The notes below the pieces were generated by a model, which saw only the letters and a list, made by a program, of their open reading frames with translations, made no database searches and was not told the origin of the DNA. Positions 6,870 through 14,206 of a stretch of 32,719 bases of DNA are shown here, piece after piece. The stretch covers positions 1 through 32,719 of the forward strand of contig JACQDK010000051.1 in assembly GCA_016201135.1 (NCBI GenBank). Reading direction: 5' to 3'. The stretch's first letter is position 1. Each line of letters begins with the position of its first letter. A program made the translations under genes and the position numbers. This stretch comes from Actinomycetota bacterium (GTDB lineage: Bacteria > Actinomycetota > UBA4738 > HRBIN12).

Positions 6870-7566
6870 ACAGGGGCGCGGCGCCCGAGATCGGCGTTCG
6901 CCCGATCCCCTGCCCGGGAGCCAGGATCCTGGTCTTCCGTCCGCGCAGGACCAGCCCAAGCTGGTCGAGCGCACCTTCTGCCGCCTCGAGCGCAGTGCAG
7001 GCCGCCCGTCCGTCCTGGGCGAAGATCGCGACGTCGTCGACCCAGCGCAGGTGCAGGGCGCCCGTCCGCGCGATCGCGAGGTCCACCGGCGACAGGACGG
7101 CGTTCGCGAGGACCGCCGAGGGGTCTGGACCGACCGGCAGGCCACGCACGCCGCCCTGCGAGACGCGGTCGAGCAGACGAACCAGGGCCGCCACCTCACG
7201 CCGGCCCCCTCCGATCCGGCTGAGCGTCCCCTCCACGAGGGCAGGTCCGATCGACCCGTAGCACTCGCGAACGTCGGCGACCACCGTCGTCCGCGTACCG
7301 CCGAGGGAGCTCGCCGCACGCGCGAACCGGCGTCGCGCCGGCCGCCAGGGCTCGAGCCGGGTCCAGGCCACACTCCCTCGGCCCCAGACGCGATTGGCGA
7401 GAACCTCGGCCCCGAGAGCGCCCTCGATCGCCGGAACCAGAGCCGCTACGGCGCAGGCGTAGTCCCGGGCGTCGGCTGGGTCGAGGGTGGCGAGGAGCCG
7501 GACGCCGCCACCCGGCTTCGGGACCGGATCGATGCGCGCTGCGCTCCTGGCCCTACGGGCGGACAC
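6865..7566 (-). CDS. Small stand-alone reverse transcriptase domain protein
   Basis: The product is 233 aa and consists almost only of the RT palm and fingers. Visible blocks are PKPGGGVR at 16-23 (fingers), VVADVRECYGSI with Asp98 (motif A), GLPVGPDPSAVLAN from 142 (motif B), RWVDDVAIF with Asp177 and Asp178 (motif C) and LGLVLRGRKTRI with Lys211 (motif D). All three catalytic Asp residues are kept, so it should be active. Motif C is WVDD, not YADD, and motif B GLPVGP resembles the Abi-like/unknown-group RTs and not group II introns. There is no maturase, HNH or other added domain. GGAGG lies 8-12 nt before GTG 7566. It is divergent from the Lrp gene and followed after 10 nt by the amidohydrolase. 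Its role is unknown; defence or a housekeeping task are both possible. Confidence 0.8.
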   Translation of the reverse strand: MSARRARSAARIDPVPKPGGGVRLLATLDPADARDYACAVAALVPAIEGALGAEVLANRVWGRGSVAWTRLEPWRPARRRFARAASSLGGTRTTVVADVRECYGSIGPALVEGTLSRIGGGRREVAALVRLLDRVSQGGVRGLPVGPDPSAVLANAVLSPVDLAIARTGALHLRWVDDVAIFAQDGRAACTALEAAEGALDQLGLVLRGRKTRILAPGQGIGRTPISGAAPLS

Positions 7567-7623
7567 CCCACGACCTCCTTCCCGGGGCCCGGGAGGAGGT
7601 GGGGCCGCGAACGATGTTCGGCG

Positions 7624-7652
7624 GTTGTACCGGTTGGGCCGCGCGCCGGCAA
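7624..7652 (-). promoter_or_regulatory. Promoter of the RT gene
   Basis: On the minus strand TTGCCG (7647-7652) and TACAAC (7624-7629) are separated by 17 nt. The transcript would start near 7617, giving a leader of about 50 nt that contains a palindrome of CCCGGG arms and the GGAGG ribosome binding site. Confidence 0.5.
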
Positions 7653-7670
7653 TCGCCCGTCCGGGTACGC

Positions 7671-7700
7671 TTCACTCCCCCGGAGGGCTCCCCCTATGAT
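7671..7700 (+). promoter_or_regulatory. Leaderless promoter of the Lrp/AsnC gene
   Basis: TTCACT (7671-7676) and a near-perfect TATGAT (7695-7700) are 18 nt apart. Exactly 6 nt separate TATGAT from GTG 7707, so the first transcribed base should be the start codon. Confidence 0.65.
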
Positions 7701-7706
7701 TGTCCC

Positions 7707-8150
7707 GTGCTGGACGCGAGGGACCTCGAGATCGTCGCGGCGCTGCAGGAGGACGCCCGGGCCACGTACGCCGACGTCGCCACCCGCGTGGGGATGTCCG
7801 CCTCCGCGGTGCACGAGCGCGTTCGCAAGCTCGAGCAGGCCGGCGTCATCCGCGGGTATCGGGCGGTGATCGCCCCTGAGGCCCTGGGTCTTTACGTCAC
7901 GGCCCTCATCGCGGCGATCCCTCTGGACCCGTCCGAGCCCGACGACCTTCCCGAACGGGTCGGGGAGTTCCCCGAGGTCGAGGCCTGCTACAGCGTGGCC
8001 GGCGAGGCGAACTACGTCCTCAAGGTGCGGACGAAGACCACCTCGGACCTGGAGGACCTGATCCGGCGCCTCCGCGAGAAGGGGAACGTGCAGACCCGCA
8101 CCACGATCGCGCTCTCGATCCCCTTCGAGGACCGCCCGCTGGCGACCTGA
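7707..8150 (+). CDS. Lrp/AsnC family transcriptional regulator
   Basis: The product is 147 aa. The N-terminal winged helix-turn-helix spans about residues 5-50 (LEIVAALQEDARATYADVATRVGMS, then VHERVRKLEQAGVIRGYRAVI), the classic AsnC pattern. The C-terminal half is the RAM/ligand-binding ferredoxin-like domain (VEACYSVAGEANYVLKVRTKTTSDLEDLIRRL). Members bind amino acids or related small molecules and act as dimers or octamers. The reading frame is open upstream to 7599, but the leaderless -10 box at 7695-7700 and the start of homology fix the start at GTG 7707. It is divergent from the RT gene with 140 bp between them, so it may control that promoter or its own. The ligand is unknown. Confidence 0.9.
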   Translation: MLDARDLEIVAALQEDARATYADVATRVGMSASAVHERVRKLEQAGVIRGYRAVIAPEALGLYVTALIAAIPLDPSEPDDLPERVGEFPEVEACYSVAGEANYVLKVRTKTTSDLEDLIRRLREKGNVQTRTTIALSIPFEDRPLAT

Positions 8151-8175
8151 GGATCGTGCAGGTCAAGCCTCCCCC

Positions 8176-8199
8176 TTGACGGCGCCGAAGACCGATAAT
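8176..8199 (+). promoter_or_regulatory. Possible promoter of the FtsH-like gene
   Basis: TTGACG (8176-8181) and GATAAT (8194-8199) are recognisable but only 12 nt apart, shorter than normal. The leader would be about 50 nt and carries GAGAGGA before ATG 8255. Confidence 0.3.
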
Positions 8200-8254
8200 G
8201 ACCGGGTGGCCCGCGGGGCCCCGAGGGTGTTGCACGACGCCGAGAGGACCATCC

Positions 8255-10714
8255 ATGAGCGAGCAGGGCAACGGAGATCCGGGCAGGTCGCCGCAGGCCA
8301 CATTCCGGAGCCGCCCTAAGGAGTCCGAGCGCACGACGAGAAAGCCAACGGGCTGGTGGGACCGGATCCGACTGTTCCTCCTGTTCTCGGCGGGCTTCGG
8401 GTTCCTTTCCTGGGCGAGCTTCGGCGACTCGGGAACCTTCGGTCTGGCCGTCCGGCGTGGCATGCACTCGTACTGGATGCTCGCAGGACTGGCGGGGCTG
8501 GAGGTCGTTCGCCAGACGCACTACTTCGTCCAGGAGCACGTGCCCGCGTACTACGGGCTCTGGAAGCGGTTCGGGCAGCGGAGCGACTCGGCGCGGAACC
8601 GGATCGACCCATGGGTCCGGTACCGCCTCGGCCGCCTGACCTGGATCCTGCTGCTGCTCTGGATCGTCGGCGTGTACGTCTCCTCGACCTACGTGTTCGG
8701 CCCCGAGCAGCGCCACATCAGCCCGATCGAGGGCGTGCTGCGGGCGCCGATGCTGCTCTTCCGGGCTCTCCCGTCGGTCCTGCAGTACGTCTTCATCATC
8801 TCCCTGGGGGTCATGCAGTTCGTCGCGATCTTCTGGTTCATGTCGAAGGGCGGCGTGCAGACCTACATGCCCGACGACATCGAGACGCGCTTCAGCGATG
8901 TCAAGGGACAGGACGCGGTGCTCGACCGCGTGCGCGAGAACATGATCTTCCTCGAGGATCCCGAGTCGATCGAGCGGCGCGGCGGCTACGTGCCCAGCGG
9001 GATCCTCCTGTGGGGACCTCCGGGGACCGGCAAGACGCTCATGGCTCAGGCCGTAGCCGGCGAGACAGCCAAACCCTTCGTGTTCGTCGAGCCCGGCGCA
9101 TTCATGAACATGTTCTTCGGGGTCGGGATCTTGAAGGTCAAGGGCCTGTACCGAAAGCTGCGGAAGCTCGCCACCCGCTACGGCGGCGTGATCGTGTTCT
9201 TCGACGAGGCCGACTCGCTGGGGAACCGCGGTGCCATCTCGGGCGGGTGGAACTTCGAGGAGGCGTCTTCGCCCTGGGCCGCGGTTCCGGCCTGCAACGG
9301 CATCGCGTACGTCTCAGAGATCGGGCGCGAGTCCCTCTTCCTGATGTCGCCGCCCGGCTCGCTGCTGGAGCGCCCTCGACGGAGAGGGATCGTGATGGGT
9401 GGCATGGGTGGCGGGGGCATGGGTACGCTGCAAGCCCTGCTGTCCGAGATGGACGGCCTCAAGAAGCCTCGCGGCTTCGTCAACCGAGTGGTCCGTCGGC
9501 TGCTCGGCATGAAGCCCAAGCCCCCACCGAAGTATCGGATCCTGCACATCTTCGCGACGAACCAGCCTCAGGTGCTCGACGAGGCGATGCTCCGACCCGG
9601 CCGGATCGACCGGAAGTATCGGGTCGGATATCCGCACGTCGACGGCCGCAAGGCCACCTTCGTGTACTACCTCGATCGGGTGAAGCACGAGCTGACCGAC
9701 GAGCAGGTCACGAAGCTCGCCACGATCACGCCCTACGCGTCCGGAGCGTCGATCAAGGACATCGTGAACGAGGCGCTCGTGATAGCGATCCGCGACGGCC
9801 GTGACTCGGTCGGCTGGAAGGACGTGATCCAGGCGAAGCAGTTCAAGGAGCACGGCCTTCCGGACGACTGGGAATACGTCGAGAGGGAGCGGCACGCGGT
9901 CGCAGTGCACGAGGCCTGTCACGCCGTGGCGGCGCACCTGCTTCCCGGCACGGACGTGATCGACATCGCGACGATCGAGCGGCGAGGAGCGGTAGGCGGG
10001 TTCGTCTCGCCGATCCCGGTCGAGGACCTCTTCACGAGCTGGCGCTCTGAGGACGAGATCGACATCATGACGTCCCTGGCGTCGCTCGCGGGCGAGCGGC
10101 TGTTCTTCGACGGCGACAACTCCCGCGGCGTCGCCGGAGACATGCAGAACGCCACACGGCTCGCGATGCTGATGGAGGGCATCTTCGCGATGGGGAGCAC
10201 GATCGGCTCGATCGCGGTTACACCCGGATCCCTGCGCGGGGCGCAGCCGGTCGAGGACGGGACCGACCGCCAGATGCTGGACAGCGAGTTCGGCAAGCGC
10301 GTGGAGACCCGCCTGCAGGAGCTGTACGAGAAGACGTGGACCCTGCTCGACGAGAACAGACATCACGTGCTCGCGGTGGCTCACGCTCTGGAGGCCCACA
10401 AGACGATCACGGGCGACGACGTCGTCGCGGTGATCGAGGGCGGCACAGGGGCGATCGTCGACGGGCGTCCGTACCACGATCCTCGATTCAGGAGCGAGCT
10501 CGAGGAGTACCACGAAGCGGTCGTCCGGGCCCACAAGGAGTACTCCGGCGTCGAAGGCCGGATCCCGGTGCCGGTCCCGCCGGCGCCCGTCGGCGCCGGC
10601 GTCGCGGCTGTCGGGAACGGCGAGCTGGGCGCGGCGCCGCCGATGCCCCGGATCGTCAAGGCCGCGGGTCTACCCGACGACGAGCAGGGCGGCGACCCCG
10701 CGAAGCGCTCCTAG
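8255..10714 (+). CDS. FtsH-like membrane AAA+ zinc metalloprotease with AAA inserts
   Basis: The product is 819 aa. Three or four hydrophobic segments precede the AAA module (about 39-55, 73-90, 128-148, 172-197), unlike the two of classical FtsH. The AAA domain has Walker A GPPGTGKT (254-261), the pore motif MFFGVG, Walker B VIVFFDEAD (Asp317, Glu318) and the arginine fingers in LRPGRID (Arg447, Arg450). The peptidase part keeps HEACH (552-556) and Asp629 (VAGDMQNAT) as third zinc ligand, so it should be proteolytically active. Between Walker B and the second region of homology there are extra segments, one with a GGMGGGGMG run, adding roughly 60 residues over FtsH. The C-terminal tail is Pro/Ala-rich. 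The start ATG has GAGAGGA upstream. It probably degrades membrane or unstable proteins, but the family differs from ordinary FtsH. Confidence 0.88.
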   Translation: MSEQGNGDPGRSPQATFRSRPKESERTTRKPTGWWDRIRLFLLFSAGFGFLSWASFGDSGTFGLAVRRGMHSYWMLAGLAGLEVVRQTHYFVQEHVPAYYGLWKRFGQRSDSARNRIDPWVRYRLGRLTWILLLLWIVGVYVSSTYVFGPEQRHISPIEGVLRAPMLLFRALPSVLQYVFIISLGVMQFVAIFWFMSKGGVQTYMPDDIETRFSDVKGQDAVLDRVRENMIFLEDPESIERRGGYVPSGILLWGPPGTGKTLMAQAVAGETAKPFVFVEPGAFMNMFFGVGILKVKGLYRKLRKLATRYGGVIVFFDEADSLGNRGAISGGWNFEEASSPWAAVPACNGIAYVSEIGRESLFLMSPPGSLLERPRRRGIVMGGMGGGGMGTLQALLSEMDGLKKPRGFVNRVVRRLLGMKPKPPPKYRILHIFATNQPQVLDEAMLRPGRIDRKYRVGYPHVDGRKATFVYYLDRVKHELTDEQVTKLATITPYASGASIKDIVNEALVIAIRDGRDSVGWKDVIQAKQFKEHGLPDDWEYVERERHAVAVHEACHAVAAHLLPGTDVIDIATIERRGAVGGFVSPIPVEDLFTSWRSEDEIDIMTSLASLAGERLFFDGDNSRGVAGDMQNATRLAMLMEGIFAMGSTIGSIAVTPGSLRGAQPVEDGTDRQMLDSEFGKRVETRLQELYEKTWTLLDENRHHVLAVAHALEAHKTITGDDVVAVIEGGTGAIVDGRPYHDPRFRSELEEYHEAVVRAHKEYSGVEGRIPVPVPPAPVGAGVAAVGNGELGAAPPMPRIVKAAGLPDDEQGGDPAKRS

Positions 10715-10752
10715 CGGCACCGACGCTGCGGGACCGGCGTGAGGACCCCGGG

Positions 10753-10758
10753 TATCCT
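10753..10758 (+). promoter_or_regulatory. -10 box TATCCT, leaderless cysS start
   Basis: TATCCT lies 8 nt before ATG 10767 and no Shine-Dalgarno sequence is present. Confidence 0.5.
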
Positions 10759-10766
10759 TGCCTCCC

Positions 10767-12155
10767 ATGCGCCTGTTCAACTCGCTCACCAGGCAGGTCC
10801 AGGAGATCGTCCCGATCGAGGACGGCCACGTGCGCATGTACACGTGCGGACCCACGGTCTACCGGTACATGCACCTGGGTAACCTGCGCACGTTCATGCT
10901 GGCCGACCTGATCCGGCGGGCGCTGGAGCTCGAGGGCCTGAAGGTCACGCAGGTCATGAACATCACCGATGTCGGGCACATGACCGACGAGTCGTCTCCC
11001 GAAGCCCTCGACAAGATGCTCCTCGCCATGGAGGACGAGGGACTTCAGCCGCTTGAGATCGCCGAGAAGTACACCGCGGCCGCGCTCGAGGACGCCCTCG
11101 CGGTCGGCATCCGCCGCCCGGACGTCCTGCCGAAGGCCACCGAGCACGTCCCCGACATGATCGAGCTCACCGAGCGCTTGATCGACAACGGCCACGCTTA
11201 CGTCGTGGACACCGGCAGCGTGTACTACGACGTCTCGAGCTTCCCGGAGTACGGCAAGCTCTCGGGCAACACGCTCGACAAGCTGCGCCCGGGGCACCGG
11301 GACCTGGAGACCGACCCGCGCAAGAGGAGCCACGCCGACTTCGCGCTGTGGAAGGCTGCGGGTCCAGGACGCCTGATGAAGTGGCCCAGCCCGTGGGGAG
11401 AGGGGTTCCCCGGCTGGCACGTCGAGTGCTCGGCGATGTCGATGAAGTACCTGGGCGATCGCTTCGACATCCACACCGGAGGCACCGACCTGCGGTTCCC
11501 CCACCACGAGGACGAGATCGCGCAGTCCGAGGGAGCGGTGGGCCACCGGGTGATCGACGTTTGGGTCCACGGCGGGCACCTGCGCCTGGCCGGCCAGAAG
11601 ATCGCCAAGTCCACCGGGAACGTCGTGCGGGTGCCCGAGCTGGCCGAGCGGGGCCTCGATCCTCTGGCGTTCCGCTGGCTCACTTTCCAGGCCCGCTACC
11701 GGAGCGAGATGGACTTCACCTGGGAGGCGATGGAGGACGCGGACCGGCGCGTGCGGCAGCTTCGCAAGCGGATGGCCGAGTGGGCCCCGCCGGCCGCCGA
11801 GCTGAGCGCGGAGTCGCGGGCCTTCGATCGGCGGTTCCGCGAGGCGATCGCCGACGATCTCGACCTGCCCACCGCAGTAAAGGTGGTGGGCGAGCTGGTC
11901 TCTTCGGCCGCTGTGCCCGACGGCGAGAAGTACGCGCTGCTCGCGTCCTGGGACGGCGTGCTCGGCCTGGACCTCGAACGCGATGCCCGCGAGGCCTGGG
12001 AGCCGACCGAGGAGGTCCTGCGCCTCGTGACCGAGCGCGACGAGGCCCGCAACGAGAAGGAGTACGCCAGGAGCGACGAGATCCGCGACCGCTTGCAGGG
12101 GATGGGGCTGGAGGTAATGGACACGCCGGCCGGCACGAAGGTCCGTCCGCGCTAG
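10767..12155 (+). CDS. cysS: Cysteinyl-tRNA synthetase
   Basis: The product is 462 aa, the usual length for bacterial CysRS. It charges tRNA-Cys with cysteine. The N-terminus has MYTCGPTVY with the first zinc Cys (Cys28), directly followed by the HIGH-type motif HLGNLR. Further zinc ligands are in GWHVECSAMS and FPHHEDEIAQSE. The KMSKS signature appears as KIAKSTGN. The C-terminal helical anticodon-binding part ends in RDEARNEKEYARSDEIRDRL, typical of CysRS, and this separates it from the shorter MshC cysteine ligase of mycothiol synthesis. ATG 10767 is preferred over the in-frame TTG at 10758 because of the leaderless -10 box. It ends convergently with the Xaa-Pro peptidase gene, the two stops sharing one CTAG. 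Confidence 0.95.
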   Translation: MRLFNSLTRQVQEIVPIEDGHVRMYTCGPTVYRYMHLGNLRTFMLADLIRRALELEGLKVTQVMNITDVGHMTDESSPEALDKMLLAMEDEGLQPLEIAEKYTAAALEDALAVGIRRPDVLPKATEHVPDMIELTERLIDNGHAYVVDTGSVYYDVSSFPEYGKLSGNTLDKLRPGHRDLETDPRKRSHADFALWKAAGPGRLMKWPSPWGEGFPGWHVECSAMSMKYLGDRFDIHTGGTDLRFPHHEDEIAQSEGAVGHRVIDVWVHGGHLRLAGQKIAKSTGNVVRVPELAERGLDPLAFRWLTFQARYRSEMDFTWEAMEDADRRVRQLRKRMAEWAPPAAELSAESRAFDRRFREAIADDLDLPTAVKVVGELVSSAAVPDGEKYALLASWDGVLGLDLERDAREAWEPTEEVLRLVTERDEARNEKEYARSDEIRDRLQGMGLEVMDTPAGTKVRPR

Positions 12156-13249
12156 CGGACGATCTTGAGGTCCCGGCTCGACCGGTTGAGACGCTTCGCG
12201 CCGTCGTCGGTCACGGCGACGATGTCCTCGATCCGCACGCCGAAGCGCCCGTCTAGGTAGATCCCGGGCTCGATCGAGAAAGTCATGCCCGGCTCCAGCA
12301 CGCTGGCGTTGCCCTCCACCAGGTAGGGCGGTTCGTGCACATCGAGACCGATCCCGTGGCCGGTGCGGTGGAAGAAGCGGTCGCCGAACCCGGCTGACCC
12401 GATGACCTCGCGCGCGGCGCGGTCGACGTCCTGAGCCGCTACGCCGGGCCGGACCGCGCGGAAAGCCGCCTCCTGGGACTCGCGGACGAGGTCGTAGACC
12501 TCCACGAAGCCGCCAGGAGGCTCCCCGACGACGACGGTGCGCGTGGTGTCGCTGTAGTACCCGCCCAGCTCTCCGCCGAAGTCGAGCACGACCGCGTCCC
12601 CGGCGCGGATCGTCCGGCGGCCGGGCGCGTGGTGGGGGGAGGCGCTGTTGGGCCCGCTCGCCACGATCCAGAAGTCGGCGCGGCCGTGGCCGTTCTCAAC
12701 CAGGAGCCGCCGCAGGTCGGCCGCGACCTCCTCCTCGCGGCGCCCCTCGAACGGCAGCGCGCAGGTCTGCCGGAACGTCTCGTCGGCCGCGCGCCCGGCG
12801 CGGGCCAGGGTGGCGAGCTCCTGGTCGTCCTTCACAGCCCGCAGTCGCCAGATCACCTGCGAGGCCGGCAGGAAGCCGACCTTCGGGCGCCGCCATTGCA
12901 GGCCCAGGAGGTGCGTCGCCCACGTCCTGTCCCCCACCGCGATCCTGCCTTCGCCGGGAAGGACGGCGGCCGCGGCTTCGTATGGGTCGTCGCCGTCGGC
13001 CCATCCGAGCACCTCGAGCCGCGGGCCAACCGGTGATGCGAGCGCGAGCGGTCGTTCGAGCGCCGGGACTATCAGCACAGGGTCCGAGCCGGGACGGAGC
13101 ACGAGGAGCGTCAGCCGTTCCAGGGGCGGCGGATCGTAGCCGGTGAGGTACCGCAGGTCCGGAAAGGGTGCCACGATCACCGCTGCGAACCCGGCCTCGG
13201 CGGCCTCGGCGGCCGCTCGCTCGAGCCGCTGCGCGAAGCGATCGCTCAT
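12152..13249 (-). CDS. M24 family Xaa-Pro aminopeptidase/dipeptidase
   Basis: The product is 365 aa with the creatinase-like N-terminal domain (LRYLTGYDPP) and the pita-bread M24 domain. All five metal ligands are present: Asp223 and Asp234 (VLDFGGELGGYYSDTTRT), His298 (RTGHGIGLDVHE), Glu327 (TFSIEPGIY) and Glu341 (VRIEDIVAV). The enzyme should remove or split N-terminal Xaa-Pro units in the cytoplasm; PepQ- and PepP-type activities cannot be told apart by eye. It is the last gene of the minus-strand block, 9 nt after the lipid kinase stop, and its own TAGGGT -10 box is 6 nt before the ATG. Its stop TAG (12152-12154) overlaps that of cysS. Confidence 0.92.
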   Translation of the reverse strand: MSDRFAQRLERAAAEAAEAGFAAVIVAPFPDLRYLTGYDPPPLERLTLLVLRPGSDPVLIVPALERPLALASPVGPRLEVLGWADGDDPYEAAAAVLPGEGRIAVGDRTWATHLLGLQWRRPKVGFLPASQVIWRLRAVKDDQELATLARAGRAADETFRQTCALPFEGRREEEVAADLRRLLVENGHGRADFWIVASGPNSASPHHAPGRRTIRAGDAVVLDFGGELGGYYSDTTRTVVVGEPPGGFVEVYDLVRESQEAAFRAVRPGVAAQDVDRAAREVIGSAGFGDRFFHRTGHGIGLDVHEPPYLVEGNASVLEPGMTFSIEPGIYLDGRFGVRIEDIVAVTDDGAKRLNRSSRDLKIVR

Positions 13250-13255
13250 CTGGGC

Positions 13256-13261
13256 ACCCTA
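13256..13261 (-). promoter_or_regulatory. -10-like TAGGGT fused to the upstream stop codon
   Basis: On the minus strand TAGGGT lies exactly 6 nt before ATG 13249. Its TAG is the stop codon of the lipid kinase gene (13259-13261). The same arrangement occurs before dop. Confidence 0.35.
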
Positions 13262-14191
13262 CAGCTTCAACAACACCTGTCGGGGCATGATCTGGAAGGT
13301 CGCGGGAGTGAGCCCGAGCATCTGTCCGTCCGCCACGATCTGGAGCGGCCGGTCCGCTTCCACGGCCACGCGGATCCTCGCCCGGAGCTCGTGGATGCGC
13401 GGATCGGGAACGTGGTCGCCGTGGCGGAAGATGCGCGGCAACAACGTGAGGGCGTCCGAGCGGGGTCCCGCGAAGACGAGCGCGTCCAGCACCCCGTCGC
13501 CCGGGAACGACCGTGGGGACAGGCGGAGCCCTCCGCTGGTGAACTGGGCGTTCGCCACCACGACGTTGAAGGCCGGTCCCTCGTAGACCTTCGCGTCAGC
13601 CTCGACCTTCACGTGCTCGACGCGCGAGCGTGCGAACGCGAGCCAGAAACCCAGGAAGCCGCGGGCCCTCCCGGTCCACCGGGGCAGGCCCGAGGTCCGG
13701 CGCGCCACGGCGGCACCAAGCCCCACCTCGGCGAGGTTGTGCGCGTAGCGGGTGGAGCGCTCGCCGCCCGGCAGCGTGAACGTCACCTTCATCACGTCCA
13801 ACGGATACACGTTGTCGCCGGCCAGGTGGCCGGCGCCGCCCTCGACGTCGCCGGGAAGACCGAACGTGCGAAGCAGGTCGCACCCGGTGCCGGCGCCCAC
13901 AACTCCCAGGACGGGCTCAGGCACGATCGTGCGACCGCTCTCGAAGAGCCCGTTCAGGACGTGCTGGACCGTGCCGTCGCCGCCGACGGCCACGACGAAC
14001 CGCCCTCCGGCCCGCAGGGCCTCGCTCGCCGTCCGGGTGGCCTCCTCGGCCGAGCCTGCCACGCGAAGGACGTAGGGTAGGCCCCTATCCCGGAGGGCGC
14101 GCTCGAGATCGGGCAGGCGCTCCCGGACGCCGCCGTCGCCCGCGGCGGGGCTCGCGATCACGGTGAGCTCGCCGAAGGCGCTCGCGTCCAT
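13259..14191 (-). CDS. Diacylglycerol kinase-like lipid kinase (DagK/YegS/LCB5 family)
   Basis: The product is 310 aa. The ATP-binding DAGK catalytic domain shows VASPAAGDGG-like phosphate contacts near the N-terminus, written here as VIASPAAGDGG, and the hallmark GGDGT at 70-74. The C-terminal beta-sandwich domain includes AHNLAEVGLGAAVARR, NVVVANAQFTSGGLRLSP and DGVLDALVFAGPRSD. Members phosphorylate diacylglycerol or related lipids, or make phosphatidylinositol-type precursors in actinobacteria; the substrate here is not predictable. The gene lies 15 nt after the helY stop. A TACGCT box 8 nt before the ATG could give a leaderless internal start. It is a distant paralogue of the kinase at 17667-18581. 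Confidence 0.88.
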   Translation of the reverse strand: MDASAFGELTVIASPAAGDGGVRERLPDLERALRDRGLPYVLRVAGSAEEATRTASEALRAGGRFVVAVGGDGTVQHVLNGLFESGRTIVPEPVLGVVGAGTGCDLLRTFGLPGDVEGGAGHLAGDNVYPLDVMKVTFTLPGGERSTRYAHNLAEVGLGAAVARRTSGLPRWTGRARGFLGFWLAFARSRVEHVKVEADAKVYEGPAFNVVVANAQFTSGGLRLSPRSFPGDGVLDALVFAGPRSDALTLLPRIFRHGDHVPDPRIHELRARIRVAVEADRPLQIVADGQMLGLTPATFQIMPRQVLLKL

Positions 14192-14206
14192 GGGTTCCCA
14201 GCGTAG

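Noticed and set aside
6855-7373. N-terminal extension of the amidohydrolase to 7373
   Set aside because: The added 173 residues are Arg/Ser-rich, lie over the RT gene in another frame and precede the natural beginning of the amidohydrolase fold.
6865-7566. RT as part of a group II intron, retron or diversity-generating element
   Set aside because: No maturase or HNH domain, no intron domain V-like RNA, no msr/msd-like long inverted repeat, and no template/variable repeat pair were seen nearby.
10767-12155. MshC cysteine ligase of mycothiol synthesis
   Set aside because: Length of 462 aa and the C-terminal anticodon-binding region fit cysteinyl-tRNA synthetase, whereas MshC is shorter and lacks that part.
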